The notes beneath the pieces were generated by a model. The model was not told the DNA's origin. It saw nothing but the letters and a program-made list of their open reading frames with translations, and searched no databases. The position numbers and the translations under genes are program-made. Positions 55,637 through 64,000 of a stretch of 64,000 nt of DNA are shown piece by piece; position 1 is the stretch's first letter; every line of letters begins with the position of its first letter. Origin of the DNA: Neobacillus massiliamazoniensis (GTDB taxonomy: Bacteria > Bacillota > Bacilli > Bacillales > Cytobacillaceae); contig NZ_CVRB01000005.1 in the NCBI RefSeq assembly GCF_001048695.1, positions 248,001 to 312,000 on the forward strand, given 5' to 3'.

Positions 55637-56104
55637 CTAAAGCTGATGGTAAACAAACGAAATAACGAGTGTAATAAGTGGGAAAGCAATACTTATTTTG
55701 ATGCTTGTCCAGTAAATTTTATTGAGCTTATTATACTTCTCTGTGTAGACCGCATATGCCAATTTGACCTTTTCATAAGCTTCTGTTTCAGTTTCATCAT
55801 AACTTTTGTCTTCACTTTCATTTATAAACTGCTCAAGTTTGGGAAAAAGCACTTTGTTTATCTTTCGAGAATTCGAAAATTGCCAAATTCCTTGATAGAG
55901 CCCAAATCCCAAATTCCATGCGAAGAACAAACTTAATAAAGCGCTAAAAAAATCTGAAGTTAGTTTTCTTCCGAATTCGTTAACCGAACCAATAATTGTC
56001 AAGAAGATGAAAGTAATTACAATTAAAACCATAACCGCAGTTATCGGCTTAATTCGATAGAGTTTTTATATCTCTTCCAAAATTTCTTTTTTGCTCTTCG
56101 TCAT
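55637..56104 (-). pseudogene. Small membrane protein gene with an in-frame TAA near its start
   Basis: 156 codons from ATG 56102-56104, preceded by GGAGAGGGAA. MTKSKKEILEEI, TAA at codon 13 (56066-56068), then the same frame gives KLYRIKPITAVMVLIVITFI and runs to the end. Three hydrophobic helices and a charged middle (FINESEDKSYDETETEAYEK). An internal ATG at 56032, without a good ribosome site, could still produce the membrane part. Family not recognised. Confidence 0.6.
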
Positions 56105-56517
56105 TTCCCTCTCCTTTGCTATTGGATTACCTCACTCGTTAGTTAAAGTCGAATTTAACGCTATCTTTTATTGAACTAGGTTAATAGCATTCAAGGAGAT
56201 AAGCTATTATCTTGGAATTAATTTACCCTTGTGGTGCACTTACATATAAAAAGACACAATTAAATAAAAGGTAACTATATATGTTAAAGGGATTAAAATT
56301 ATATGGGCAATAAATATCCACCAAGTATACTTGTTATTCCTTTTTAATTTTAGTGAACCCCTTCTATATACACTCCTCCTTTTACAATTTTAATAGGATG
56401 AATTTCCAAGCTATTTTATTCCAAATTCATTTCTTATTTTAAATACGATTAATGATGCACAAAGTTCCAATTTTTCACAAATCTTTTTTCAATTACCCTG
56501 CCCCTTTAGAGCTTAAT
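56105..56517. other. Spacer without recognised genes
   Basis: About 410 bp, A/T-rich. A minus-strand stretch near 56260-56380 is rich in hydrophobic codons but lacks a supported frame. A repeat piece (CACTCGTTAGTTAAAG) lies near 56130. Confidence 0.35.
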
Positions 56518-57110
56518 AAGGTACATAAAAAAAGCCGTCAATCCTTCATGGATCAACGCCATCTTTTGTTTAAATGATAATTTCACAATACCCAAGAGAC
56601 CTCACTGCTACTTAACCAAGCACGTCTCCCCTATTTCATCAAACGCGTGCTTAAAATCAAACGCAAAAGGCGTGGGTCCATACTGAATATAATATCTGTA
56701 TCTCTTGAAAGCCTCCTCCCATGAAACATCCTTCAGCTTCTCAGTCCACCATACTACATATGAAAGGTGTTTCTCTTGATAAGGCTCTATCCATTTACTC
56801 CTATCTCTTAACGCTTGCATATGCTGACCTGAATACGTAAAACGATATAAGGATTGAAGGCTTTTCCATACCGTTAGTGTAAGAATAGGAAAACCATCCC
56901 CCTTTATGGCTTCTTCAGGAAAAGGGACTCCATCAGGTGAAAACGCCTCTATAAGTTGTCCTGATTTAGTTGCTTGCCGATATACTTCATTTCCAACTTT
57001 AAAAAAATCACGAGAGGCAGGGTGGTCATAGGGGTGATTTAGCCTACCAACCGTATAGATTGAAACTAAAGCCATAAACAGCCCTCCATTTATAGTTTTT
57101 ACCTATTTAT
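56518..57110. repeat. Duplicated DUF3291 segment, copy 2
   Basis: The intact partner of 46508-47100, same orientation; see that entry for shared flanks. Confidence 0.85.
56608..57075 (-). CDS. DUF3291 domain protein
   Basis: 155 residues: MALVSIYTVGRLNHPYDHPA at the start, ILTLTVWKSLQSLYRFTYSG near 75, and EKHLSYVVWWTEKLKDVSWE near 105. DUF3291 proteins have a dimeric alpha/beta-barrel pattern like small heme or quinone-modifying monooxygenases, but no activity is established. GGAGGGCTGTTT precedes the ATG. A frameshifted duplicate lies 10 kb away. Confidence 0.85.
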   Translation of the reverse strand: MALVSIYTVGRLNHPYDHPASRDFFKVGNEVYRQATKSGQLIEAFSPDGVPFPEEAIKGDGFPILTLTVWKSLQSLYRFTYSGQHMQALRDRSKWIEPYQEKHLSYVVWWTEKLKDVSWEEAFKRYRYYIQYGPTPFAFDFKHAFDEIGETCLVK

Positions 57111-57226
57111 ATTCAAGTAAGATGGGTTCTCATAACTAATCTTGGTCAAGCAATTGTTACAAAGTATTTGCATATACTTATCTTACAGCTTTGAAGAAAC
57201 GCACCTTTTTACGGAACACTAAATCT

Positions 57227-57610
57227 CTAAAATTCTATATAAAATGGTTGGGTGTCTTCATCCAAACTGTATTCGATTCTTTGTCTGAAATTCATAAAAG
57301 TTACCATTTCCAAGACTTGCTCAATCGGATAGAATCCTACTTCCAAACTCTCTGGTGAAGTTGTTAATTTGCCTCCAACTGGCTTAGCTAGGAACAACGT
57401 ATTACATATTGAATTGTTCACATTTTGGAATATTCCACAAAACTTTATTACCTCAATATCTATACCTGTTTCCTCTTTAGTTTCCCTTATCGCAGCATCT
57501 TTTAAGGATTCTCCTTCTTCAACTTGTCCACCAGGCATTTCCCAACCTCTGGTTCACAGTTATTTTTCCAATTGAAAAATAGGATACAATCTATTTAACT
57601 CCTTTGTAGA
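57227..57610 (-). pseudogene. NUDIX hydrolase lacking an intact N-terminus
   Basis: The Nudix box is complete (GGQVEEGESLKDAAIRETKE then ETGIDI, matching GX5EX7REUXEEXGU), and the C-terminal part (SLEVGFYPIEQVLEMV) is normal. Upstream of MPGG the frame reads RGWE and then meets TGA (57557-57559), while a neighbouring frame continues protein-like (KNNCEPEVG), so the N-terminal strand region is lost or frameshifted. The intact-looking 103 codons start at ATG 57538 without a ribosome site. Confidence 0.65.
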
Positions 57611-57666
57611 AAATACCTAATTTTATTATAAATGGAAGTGGATACTGATACTATCCCGTATTAAGC

Positions 57667-57740
57667 TAAACTGCCACGTTCAATAAGAAAGGAGATCGCC
57701 GCAGCGTCCCCATCTTTAACTCTTGCACCCGTTCGTTAAA
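57667..57740 (+). repeat. Dispersed intergenic repeat element
   Basis: AACTGCCACGTTCAATAAGA, GGAGATCGCCGCAGCGTCCC, CTCTTGCACCCGTTCGTTAA; the tail is decayed into the end of the next gene. Confidence 0.65.
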
Positions 57741-57747
57741 GACGAAA

Positions 57748-58287
57748 TTATAATATTTTATATTTTGGATTGTTTATTATTTCATTTAACACATGAGGAA
57801 TATCATGAGTTGTATTTTTACTTATATCCAAAAAATGCTTTTCATCTAATTTTGATTCCTTAAACTCATTGACTAAGATTAAACATCTTTCTCCCATTCT
57901 ATACTCAGGCTTTCTCATATTATCTCTTTTAATTAATGTTTCATTATCAGTCCATAGAACCGCATAAATAACTTCTATATTTAATTCATTTAGTTTTTCA
58001 CTAAACCATTTTGCTTCTTGTGGGAAGGTTATATAATCCACAACAACATCACTGCCATACTTAAGGAAATTCTTTGTAAGACTTAAAATATTATCCCAAA
58101 TCAAAGCCACTTCCTCCCTGCTTTCCCAAGGTTTTTTTCTTCCATTAATATGCATATGACTTATATAGTCACCAGAAATATAAGCACTTTGAGGTAATAT
58201 ATTGACAAGTTCTTTTGAAATTGTTGATTTACCAACTCCTGCTGGACCCGATAATATATAAACCTTATTCTCTTCATAATTTTTCAT
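57748..58287 (-). CDS. P-loop kinase-like ATPase (AAA_33/zeta-like)
   Basis: 179 residues with a Walker A GPAGVGKST near residue 14 and a layout like small-molecule kinases: SGDYISHMHINGRKKPWES, VVVDYITFPQEAKWFSEKLN and AVLWTDNETLIKRDNMRK (lid arginines). It may phosphorylate a sugar, nucleotide or antibiotic; the substrate is unknown. No toxin-antitoxin partner adjoins. The start ATG lies behind GGAGGATCTACAAA. Confidence 0.75.
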   Translation of the reverse strand: MKNYEENKVYILSGPAGVGKSTISKELVNILPQSAYISGDYISHMHINGRKKPWESREEVALIWDNILSLTKNFLKYGSDVVVDYITFPQEAKWFSEKLNELNIEVIYAVLWTDNETLIKRDNMRKPEYRMGERCLILVNEFKESKLDEKHFLDISKNTTHDIPHVLNEIINNPKYKIL

Positions 58288-58386
58288 TTTGTAGATCCTC
58301 CAGAAAATAAGTACCTATAATTAATTCAATGTATTGGTGATAAATCCTCCTTACACTAATCTGATCCGTTAGCTGAAGAAGGACTG

Positions 58387-58803
58387 TTATAAAGTTCGTT
58401 TTATGATAAATCGTGGTGGTGCTCCGTATTCTTGTTCAGCTTGGAAATAGGCTAATTTTCCATTTATGCAAGAAATAATTGAAGACAAACCATAACCATA
58501 TACTTGATCTATGGCTGTCTTTAAAGCCATCTCTTTACCATCGATATCTTCATTTATCGACATGACATAGCAAATATTACCAGCACCTTTCTCAGTTAAT
58601 AATCTTTCGATTTCATTCCGATCTAAGTTTGACTTGGGTATTTGAATCATAAATTCCTTACGGAGCATCATTGAATAATTATGATTTAATCGACACAAAG
58701 CATCCCTTCTTTTTTGGGGCGAAAAAAGCTCAAATAAAACCCTTTGTTGTTTATTTTTATTAAAAAAGGATTTAACAATAGCTTCTTCAATTTCTTTGTT
58801 CAT
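58387..58803 (-). CDS. Hypothetical protein
   Basis: 138 residues, soluble, mixed alpha/beta: FSPQKRRDALCRLNHNYSMM, NEIERLLTEKGAGNICYVMS, GLSSIISCINGKLAYFQAEQ, EYGAPPRFIIKRTL. It looks complete and constrained, and similar small proteins occur in Bacillus, but I cannot assign a family. AGGAGGGGTTGGG ribosome site. Confidence 0.65.
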   Translation of the reverse strand: MNKEIEEAIVKSFFNKNKQQRVLFELFSPQKRRDALCRLNHNYSMMLRKEFMIQIPKSNLDRNEIERLLTEKGAGNICYVMSINEDIDGKEMALKTAIDQVYGYGLSSIISCINGKLAYFQAEQEYGAPPRFIIKRTL

Positions 58804-58861
58804 CCCAACCCCTCCTATACCTTAACTTTACCAAAGGAAACATATTTTGGGGGAATCCTTG

Positions 58862-58968
58862 TTAAACAAAACTGCCACGTTAGCTCAACAAGAAAAAGTA
58901 TCGCGGCAGCCATACCAATCTTAAACTCTTGCACCCGTTACTTTAAGTACATTAGTTCACAAACTTTT
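58862..58968 (+). repeat. Dispersed intergenic repeat element (near-complete)
   Basis: AACTGCCACGTTAGCTCAAC, AAGAAAAAGTATCGCGGCAG, CTTAAACTCTTGCACCCGTT, then ACTTTAAGTACATTAGTTCA and CAAAC. One of the fullest copies. Confidence 0.7.
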
Positions 58969-59177
58969 ATAAAAAATTAATTACTGATTTATTACTAAAA
59001 ACACTGCTCAATATATTGGAAATAGTTTACAATATATATATCAAATATGAGGAGGTAATTACATGAAAAACATGACAAATAAAACCACAAAAACATATAA
59101 GGGTGGAATAGAGTTATAAAATAACCAGTGTCGCCCTTGTATGTGTTTATTTAAATAACACAATAAAGGGGTAAATC
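58969..59177. promoter_or_regulatory. Leader region of the ABC exporter gene
   Basis: Contains a promoter-like TTTACA...TATATA-type stretch near 59030, an 18-codon leader ORF (59063-59119) and a hairpin at about 59090-59147 (ACATATAAGGG against CCCTTGTATGTGT) that overlaps the leader stop codon. Confidence 0.5.
59063..59119 (+). CDS. Possible 18-residue leader peptide
   Basis: MKNMTNKTTKTYKGGIEL, preceded by the strong site GAGGAGGTAATTAC. It is rich in Lys and Thr. Its stop lies between the arms of a hairpin 60 bp before the exporter start. It could be a regulatory leader or a small secreted or toxic peptide handled by the exporter; the sequence alone does not tell. Confidence 0.45.
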   Translation: MKNMTNKTTKTYKGGIEL

Positions 59178-60920
59178 ATGAGTTTCTCATTTAAAAAATT
59201 TCTATCCTATTATAAACCGTATTTAGGATTGTTTGTTTCGATATTGGCATGCGCTTTAATCGCATCAATGATATCTTTGGTGTATCCGTTACTTGTTCGG
59301 TACATTACAAAAGATATTCTTATTGATGACTTGTCCAATGCGCTTACTGAAGTATATTGGATTGGTGGGCTAATGCTCGTTTTAGTCGCTATCCAGAATA
59401 TAGGGAACTTTTATGCCGACTACAAAGGGCATGAACTTGGCGCTCGAATGGAAAGTGATTTGCGAAGAGATCTGTTTATGCATATACAAAAGCTTTCTTT
59501 TAGCTTTTTCGATAAGGAAAAGACAGGTCAACTCATGTCAAGATTAACAACCGATCTACTTTGGCTTTCTGAACTGTACCATCACGGGCCTGAAGACCTT
59601 ATCAAACATTTCGTTCGCATAATTGGGGCATTTATCATTTTGTTCTTTATTAATGCACCGTTAACAAATACAGTATTTTGCTTTGTACCACTCTTGGCTG
59701 TTTTCGGGTTGTATTTTAACCAGGTATTGAATAAAGCTTATACAAGAAACAAAGAGAGAATTGCGGACGTAAACGGACAAATAGAGGATAATCTATCAGG
59801 AATCCGAGTAGTAAAATCATTTGCAAATGAATCGGTAGAGATCGAGAAGTTTAACAGCGAAAATGATCGTTTCTTTGAAAGCAGAAAGAAAACATATAAA
59901 GCTGAAGCATACTTTTATAATAGTCTAGAAACCATTATCCAATTGATTACAATCACCGTAATCATCTTCGGTAGTGCTAGCATCGCAGGTAACAAATTAG
60001 ATTTAGCAGATTTAATAACTTTTTTATTGTATATCAACCATTTGATCGAACCAATTCAAAAACTGATTCAAGTGAGCACGATGTATCAAGACGGATTCAC
60101 GGGATTCCAGCGTTTTATTGAAATCATGAATGTGAAACCTGCAATTGAAAACTAACCAAACGCCGTGACCTTACAAGAGATACATGGAGAACTAGAGTTC
60201 AAGCATGTCTCTTTTCGTTATGAAGAGCATTCGAAAGATGTATTTACAAACTTATCGCTTCGAGTAGAACCAGGTAAGTACATTGCCCTAATTGGTCCGT
60301 CCGGTGTCGGAAAAACTTCATTATGTTCGCTAATCCCTCGCTTTTATGATGTAACAGAGGGGGAATTGTTAATTGACGGCATCAATGTACGGGATATCGA
60401 TCTTCAGTCATTAAGAAAAGCGATTGGGATTGTCCAGCAAGATGTTTACCTTTTTGCAGGCACCGTGATGGAAAATATCCGCTACGGATACCTAAGTGCA
60501 AGTGATGAAGAAATTATTGCTGCAGCTAAGCATGCAAACGCGCATGAGTTTATCATGAGTTTGCCAAACGGCTATCATTCAGAAATTGGGCAACGAGGTG
60601 TCAGACTATCGGGTGGGCAAAAGCAAAGACTAAGTATCGCACGTGTATTTTTGAAGAATCCACCAATTCTCATTCTAGATGAAGCAACAAGCTCATTAGA
60701 TAACGAGAGTGAAAGTATTGTGAAGGAGTCAATAGAAATGTTAGCTAAAAGACGAACAACCATCGTCATTGCCCATCGCCTTTCTACAATCCGCAATGCT
60801 GAGAGAATACTCGTTTTAACAGAGAATGGTATTGTAGAACAAGGAACACACGATACTCTACTTAAACACGCCGGAACATATGCTAAACTGTATGCGAAAC
60901 AGTTTGATTTACAAGTATAA
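59178..60920 (+). pseudogene. ABC exporter (fused TMD-NBD) split by an in-frame TAA
   Basis: One frame of 580 codons: an ABC transmembrane domain (residues 1-320, six helices, SRLTTDLLWLSELYHHGPED) and a nucleotide-binding domain (Walker A GPSGVGKTS, Q-loop IVQQDVYLF, signature LSGGQKQR, Walker B ILILDEATSS, H-loop IVIAHRLSTI). TAA at 60153-60155 (codon 326), after VKPAIEN, separates them; PNAVTLQEIHGELEFKHVSF then continues without an indel. Related exporters (YfiB/YfiC, MsbA-like) have an ordinary residue there. Both halves are otherwise intact; the second could restart at GTG 60165, but no ribosome site is seen. Confidence 0.8.
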
Positions 60921-60936
60921 ACACTATAAATGAAAA

Positions 60937-60969
60937 TCGGCCCCCTCCTAAAGGTGGAGCCGTTTTTTT
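60937..60969 (+). terminator. Intrinsic terminator of the ABC exporter gene
   Basis: CGGCCCCCTCC pairs with GGTGGAGCCG (one bulge), followed by TTTTTTT. Confidence 0.75.
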
Positions 60970-61021
60970 ATTTCTTCCGTGACTATCCTATAATCCATAA
61001 TATTTTATATTTACTATTTCA

Positions 61022-61116
61022 CTGTTGAACTAAACTGTAACAAAAAAGCCACCAATTATGGCAGCTGGATCTTCAAGTAACGCCACCCGATAGTTTAAGT
61101 GGAATCCTTCACAGTC
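61022..61116 (+). repeat. Dispersed intergenic repeat element
   Basis: TGTTGAACTAAACTGTAAC, AAAAGCCACCAATTATGGC, AACGCCACCCGATAGTTTAA, then GTGGAATCCTTCACAG. Plus orientation. Confidence 0.6.
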
Positions 61117-61179
61117 TTTTCTACACCTTAATATTACTCCAATCCCTAATAAGTGTTGTTCCAGAATCCTGTACAATAC

Positions 61180-61225
61180 AAAAAGACGCCTTCTTATTCA
61201 AGAAAAGCGCCCGATTCTTGAATAA
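61180..61225 (+). repeat. Core hairpin of the dispersed repeat family
   Basis: GACGCCTTCTT-ATTC-AAGAAAAGCGCC, then CGATTCTTGAATAAGC, like the block at 15545-15600. The rest of the 60.9-61.3 kb spacer holds nothing else. Confidence 0.55.
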
Positions 61226-61306
61226 GCTACTGAACAATTGCTTATTTCACCTTGTCAAAAATCTATCATACAAAGTCGAAATGTTAAGGATAGCTTTACA
61301 TTTATC

Positions 61307-62926
61307 CTATTCTCTACGTTTTTCATGCATGAACTTCATCCATTTTTTCAGTTTATAACTACAAATAAAATACCCAATAAAAGTGACGACTGTTACTCCA
61401 ACTGACAGGGTCGAAATGAGTGATTGAGAGGTATAGATACCTGCTGCTATTCCTATAAATCCAAGTAGTGTTAATTGAAATAACTGCTTTTTAGTATTTT
61501 CATAAATCATAAATTGAAATTGTCTTCTTTGTTCGATTTCCTTTAAATGTTCTATTTTTTGTGGTGCATTTAAAAATTCTGTAACAGAATGAATGATCTT
61601 AAAGACAGGTTGTGATTGAATCCATTGCCACACGAATGACCATTTATTTCCTTGTTTGCTCAACCACTCCATGAAAACTGGTTTTCCTAAGTCCACGAGT
61701 TCCCACTCTGGAGCCAGATTGCGGATATTCCCTTCCATTGTTACGATAGAACGGGCTAAAAAGACAAATCTTGTTGGGACCTGAATGGGTAGGGCTCGAA
61801 TCATATCATTCATTTCCACTTTTAATGCAATCAAATCCATTTCCTTTAATTGAGTAGGTTGGAATAACATGTATTCAGCTAACAGCCGTTCAATCGTTCT
61901 TGACTCAGCTTCAGGGAGCAAAAATCCTAAATGAGACATGCAATCAACGGCTTTAGCATAATTTTTAGAAAGAAAGCTTTCAATTAACCCTTGAATATAA
62001 GCTGAATCTTTTTTGGTGATTTCCCCTATCATTCCGAAATCAAGTAAAATGATTTTTCCTTCCTTTGATATAAGAACGTTTCCTGGATGCGGGTCAGCAT
62101 GGAACATACCAGGCTCAATCCATTGGGGAAGGAACACTTTGAAAAGCCTTTGAGCCAGCTCCTGCCGACTCACTGCTAACTGATCTAATGCCTCCATATT
62201 AGTGAGCCGTATTCCTTCTACCCACTCCATCACCAGTACATTTGAAGTACTAAGTTCAGAATACACAGAAGGAATTTGTACGACATCCATATCTCTAAAT
62301 CGATCTCTAAAAAAAAGTATGGTATTTAGTTCCTTTGAATAGTCAAGTTCTCGTTCAATCACTTGTTTTAGTTCCTTAAATAGGACTTTAAAATTAATAA
62401 ACCCTTTAGGAATAGGAACTAGGTGATCAGCAAACCAAATAATGATACTTAAAATACGGAAATCCGTTTGTACAATCGAATCAATATTAGGACGCTTTAC
62501 TTTAATCGCAACCTCTGTTCCATCTTGCATCACACCTTTATATACTTCACCAATAGATGCGGAAGCAATTGCGGTTTTTTCAATAGATAGAAAGTGTTGA
62601 TGAAGAGACTTTCCCCATTCAGTTTCAAGAATTTCCTGTATCTCATTCCAGTTAGAAGGGGGAACTTTATCTGTAAGATCTTCGATTTGACGTATAAACG
62701 CATTAGGCAGCAAATCGGCACGAGTGCTCAGAATCTGTCCGATTTTGATTAGCAAACCTTCTAATTCAAACAGTGTTTTTCGAAACCGATCTCCTATTTC
62801 CTCCCAAAGTTTTTCCCACTCAGCTTTAGGTTTCCTTCGAATTTTATACCAATAAATTTGAAGGAAAATAATAAAGAACACAGAAAGCACCTTTGACATT
62901 CGAACCAGCTTATTTTTTATTTTCAT
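61307..62926 (-). CDS. ABC1/AarF/UbiB-family atypical kinase
   Basis: 539 residues of the UbiB (ADCK) family. The signature KxGQ appears as LLIKIGQILSTRADLLP near residue 60, followed by the atypical kinase lobe: EVAIKVKRPNI with the catalytic Lys near 142, MEWVEGIRLTNME, and MFHADPHPGNVLISKEGKII with the HADPHPGN loop near 280 and DFGMIGEI. Two membrane helices close the protein (residues 490-525). UbiB proteins support isoprenoid-quinone lipid homeostasis; a menaquinone-related role is likely here. ATG at 62926 follows GAGAGG. Confidence 0.9.
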   Translation of the reverse strand: MKIKNKLVRMSKVLSVFFIIFLQIYWYKIRRKPKAEWEKLWEEIGDRFRKTLFELEGLLIKIGQILSTRADLLPNAFIRQIEDLTDKVPPSNWNEIQEILETEWGKSLHQHFLSIEKTAIASASIGEVYKGVMQDGTEVAIKVKRPNIDSIVQTDFRILSIIIWFADHLVPIPKGFINFKVLFKELKQVIERELDYSKELNTILFFRDRFRDMDVVQIPSVYSELSTSNVLVMEWVEGIRLTNMEALDQLAVSRQELAQRLFKVFLPQWIEPGMFHADPHPGNVLISKEGKIILLDFGMIGEITKKDSAYIQGLIESFLSKNYAKAVDCMSHLGFLLPEAESRTIERLLAEYMLFQPTQLKEMDLIALKVEMNDMIRALPIQVPTRFVFLARSIVTMEGNIRNLAPEWELVDLGKPVFMEWLSKQGNKWSFVWQWIQSQPVFKIIHSVTEFLNAPQKIEHLKEIEQRRQFQFMIYENTKKQLFQLTLLGFIGIAAGIYTSQSLISTLSVGVTVVTFIGYFICSYKLKKWMKFMHEKRRE

Positions 62927-63566
62927 TATTAATCCTCTCATTTTTTTAACTATTCTGCTATCGTTAATTCAAAAATACAAAGTTTCCTTTCTCGCTTCAG
63001 TTTTTTCAACAGTCAAACATAAAAAAATGAACATGAAAGTAGGATTGCATTTGATGCCTCATATATGTTTTCCAAAAAGCTAATCAAAAGTTCATCTCCC
63101 TTCTTAGCGTTAATACCAATTATTTCAAATTAACTTTATTCGTGCAATAAGTTATTCCGTTAAATGGCCTGATTGTTAAAAAAAACTAATGACGATTATT
63201 CAATTAAACTGCCACGTTACTTTAAGTACAAATTTTCACAAGCTCAAATTTATATTCAAATAAGGTCCTAAATCTTACTGATAGCTCAATTTAAACCAAA
63301 TATTTTGTATTCAACTAGGTGTTTAATTCAAACCGTATCCACTTGTCCTTTTTGTCAAGAAGTGTTCAAATCTTTTTGACTTGTTTATGAACAGATTCAT
63401 AAAGAACTCCAAATTTAAAATTAATGAATTTATAATAACAATGTAAATTAGTTGATTATATTGTTAATTGCTTATGATACTTATTCAATAATTCACATTA
63501 AATAAGAGAAAGTGTTTATTGTAGAAAAATTAGAAATCAAAAATCATTCACTGGAGGAAATTATAA
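62927..63566. other. Divergent spacer between UbiB and hcp genes
   Basis: About 640 bp. A dispersed repeat lies at 63150-63243. From 63340 it contains TTTTTGTCAAGAAGTGTTCA and TTTTTGACTTGTTTATGAAC, an imperfect repeat of TTTTTGnC and TGTTnATGAAC. No perfect FNR, NsrR or Rex site was recognised, although the hcp gene is usually under such control. Confidence 0.45.
63150..63243 (+). repeat. Dispersed intergenic repeat element
   Basis: TTCCGTTAAATGGCCTGATT, ATTAAACTGCCACGTTACTT, then TAAGTACAAATTTTCACAAG. Plus orientation. Confidence 0.65.
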
Positions 63567-64000
63567 ATGAGTATGTTTTGTTTTCAATGTCAAGAAACCT
63601 CAAAAGGAACAGGATGTACTGTTGTTGGAGTATGTGGAAAAAAAGATGATTTAGCAAATATGCAAGATTTATTGATTTACACGATTAAGGGAGTAGCGAT
63701 TGTGAATACAATGGCTCGTGAAATCGGGATTAATCAAAAGAAAACAGATCAGTTTATCATAAATGGTCTTTTTATGACGATTACAAATGCAAATTGGGAT
63801 AAAAATGAATTTTTTAATACAGTAAGAGAAGGATTAAAGCTCCGGGAAGAAATTAAAGCGGCAATCAGAAATGCAGGGTACACTTTAGACAACAATAGCG
63901 ATTTTGTCACTTGGTATGGTGAAACAAATAATCAGCTTGAAATGAAATCTGCTTCTCAAGAAGTTAGTATTTTAGCTACAAGAGATGAAGATATTCGTTC
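63567..64000 (+). CDS. hcp: Hydroxylamine reductase / hybrid cluster protein (Hcp), 5' part
   Basis: The first 144 residues of Hcp; the gene runs off the window (full proteins have 420-550 residues). The N-terminal iron-sulfur cysteine motif is intact: FCFQCQETSKGTGCTVVGVC, followed by GKKDDLANMQDLLIYTIKG. Hcp reduces hydroxylamine and acts as an NO reductase under nitrosative stress, mostly without oxygen. GGAGGAAATTATAA gives a strong ribosome site for ATG 63567. Confidence 0.92.
   Translation, partial: MSMFCFQCQETSKGTGCTVVGVCGKKDDLANMQDLLIYTIKGVAIVNTMAREIGINQKKTDQFIINGLFMTITNANWDKNEFFNTVREGLKLREEIKAAIRNAGYTLDNNSDFVTWYGETNNQLEMKSASQEVSILATRDEDIR

Noticed and set aside
55478-55936. 152-codon plus-strand ORF
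   Set aside because: It overlaps the minus-strand membrane gene antisense; the minus frame shows hydrophobic helices and a ribosome site, while this frame does not.

Overview
The window reads as chromosomal DNA of a low-GC, endospore-forming Firmicute of the family Bacillaceae (Bacillus, Neobacillus or Peribacillus type). The basis is a complete gerK-type germinant receptor operon, a CsxC-like spore coat protein, a YjcZ-type sporulation miniprotein, an LtaS-type lipoteichoic acid synthase, Gram-positive Shine-Dalgarno sites and A/T-rich intergenic DNA. The species cannot be named from the sequence. There is no rRNA, no complete tRNA, no CRISPR array and no prophage. Genes lie mostly on the minus strand and are separated by unusually long, repeat-filled spacers, as in an accessory, decaying part of a chromosome.

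Layout. 0-6 kb: MFS transporter; a thiol/sulfur operon (ArsR-rhodanese regulator, DsrE-like protein, thioredoxin reductase) behind a perfect palindrome; a LysP-like lysine permease. 6-15 kb: secreted C39-like peptidase, serine hydrolase with a MarR regulator and shared repeated motifs, MerR remnant plus SRPBCC protein, gerKA-KB-KC. 15-20 kb: cytochrome P450, a prephenate-dehydratase-like protein with an altered TRF motif, an SGNH hydrolase. 20-28 kb: an immunity-like cluster (UPF0158, a DUF7832/Imm1-like gene, DUF4259, SunI-like), largely broken; an ornithine/lysine/arginine decarboxylase with fragments of duplicates; YjcZ. 28-40 kb: Rieske remnant, two DUF2935 genes, alpha/beta hydrolase, orphan molybdopterin hydroxylase subunit, LdcB-type carboxypeptidase, transposase remnant, VC0807-type membrane protein, beta-propeller protein, DGC-domain protein. 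40-54 kb: M50 protease, two VOC proteins, MOSC protein, broken DUF3885 gene, CsxC-like protein, MarR with an indolepyruvate-type decarboxylase sharing twin operators, LtaS and a processive glycosyltransferase. 54-64 kb: brxC-like remnant, ECF S component, DUF3291 gene (its broken duplicate lies 10 kb upstream), a kinase, an ABC exporter split by a stop codon, a UbiB-type kinase, and the start of hcp, which runs off the window.

Two patterns are not explained by ordinary annotation. First, at least eight loci carry in-frame stop codons while the reading frame and protein similarity continue on both sides; most have no indel at all. Second, a family of roughly twenty intergenic elements combines a hairpin, whose arms differ between copies but stay complementary, with a conserved tail close to TTTAAGTACAnTTCTTCACA. 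Every tail I found lies in the same orientation, and several copies touch truncated genes.

The likely working units are the redox/sulfur operon with its operator, the MarR/decarboxylase pair with two 19-bp palindromes, the MarR/serine hydrolase pair with three copies of a TGTCTAAAT motif, the gerK operon, and the divergently placed LtaS and glycosyltransferase genes for envelope polymers.
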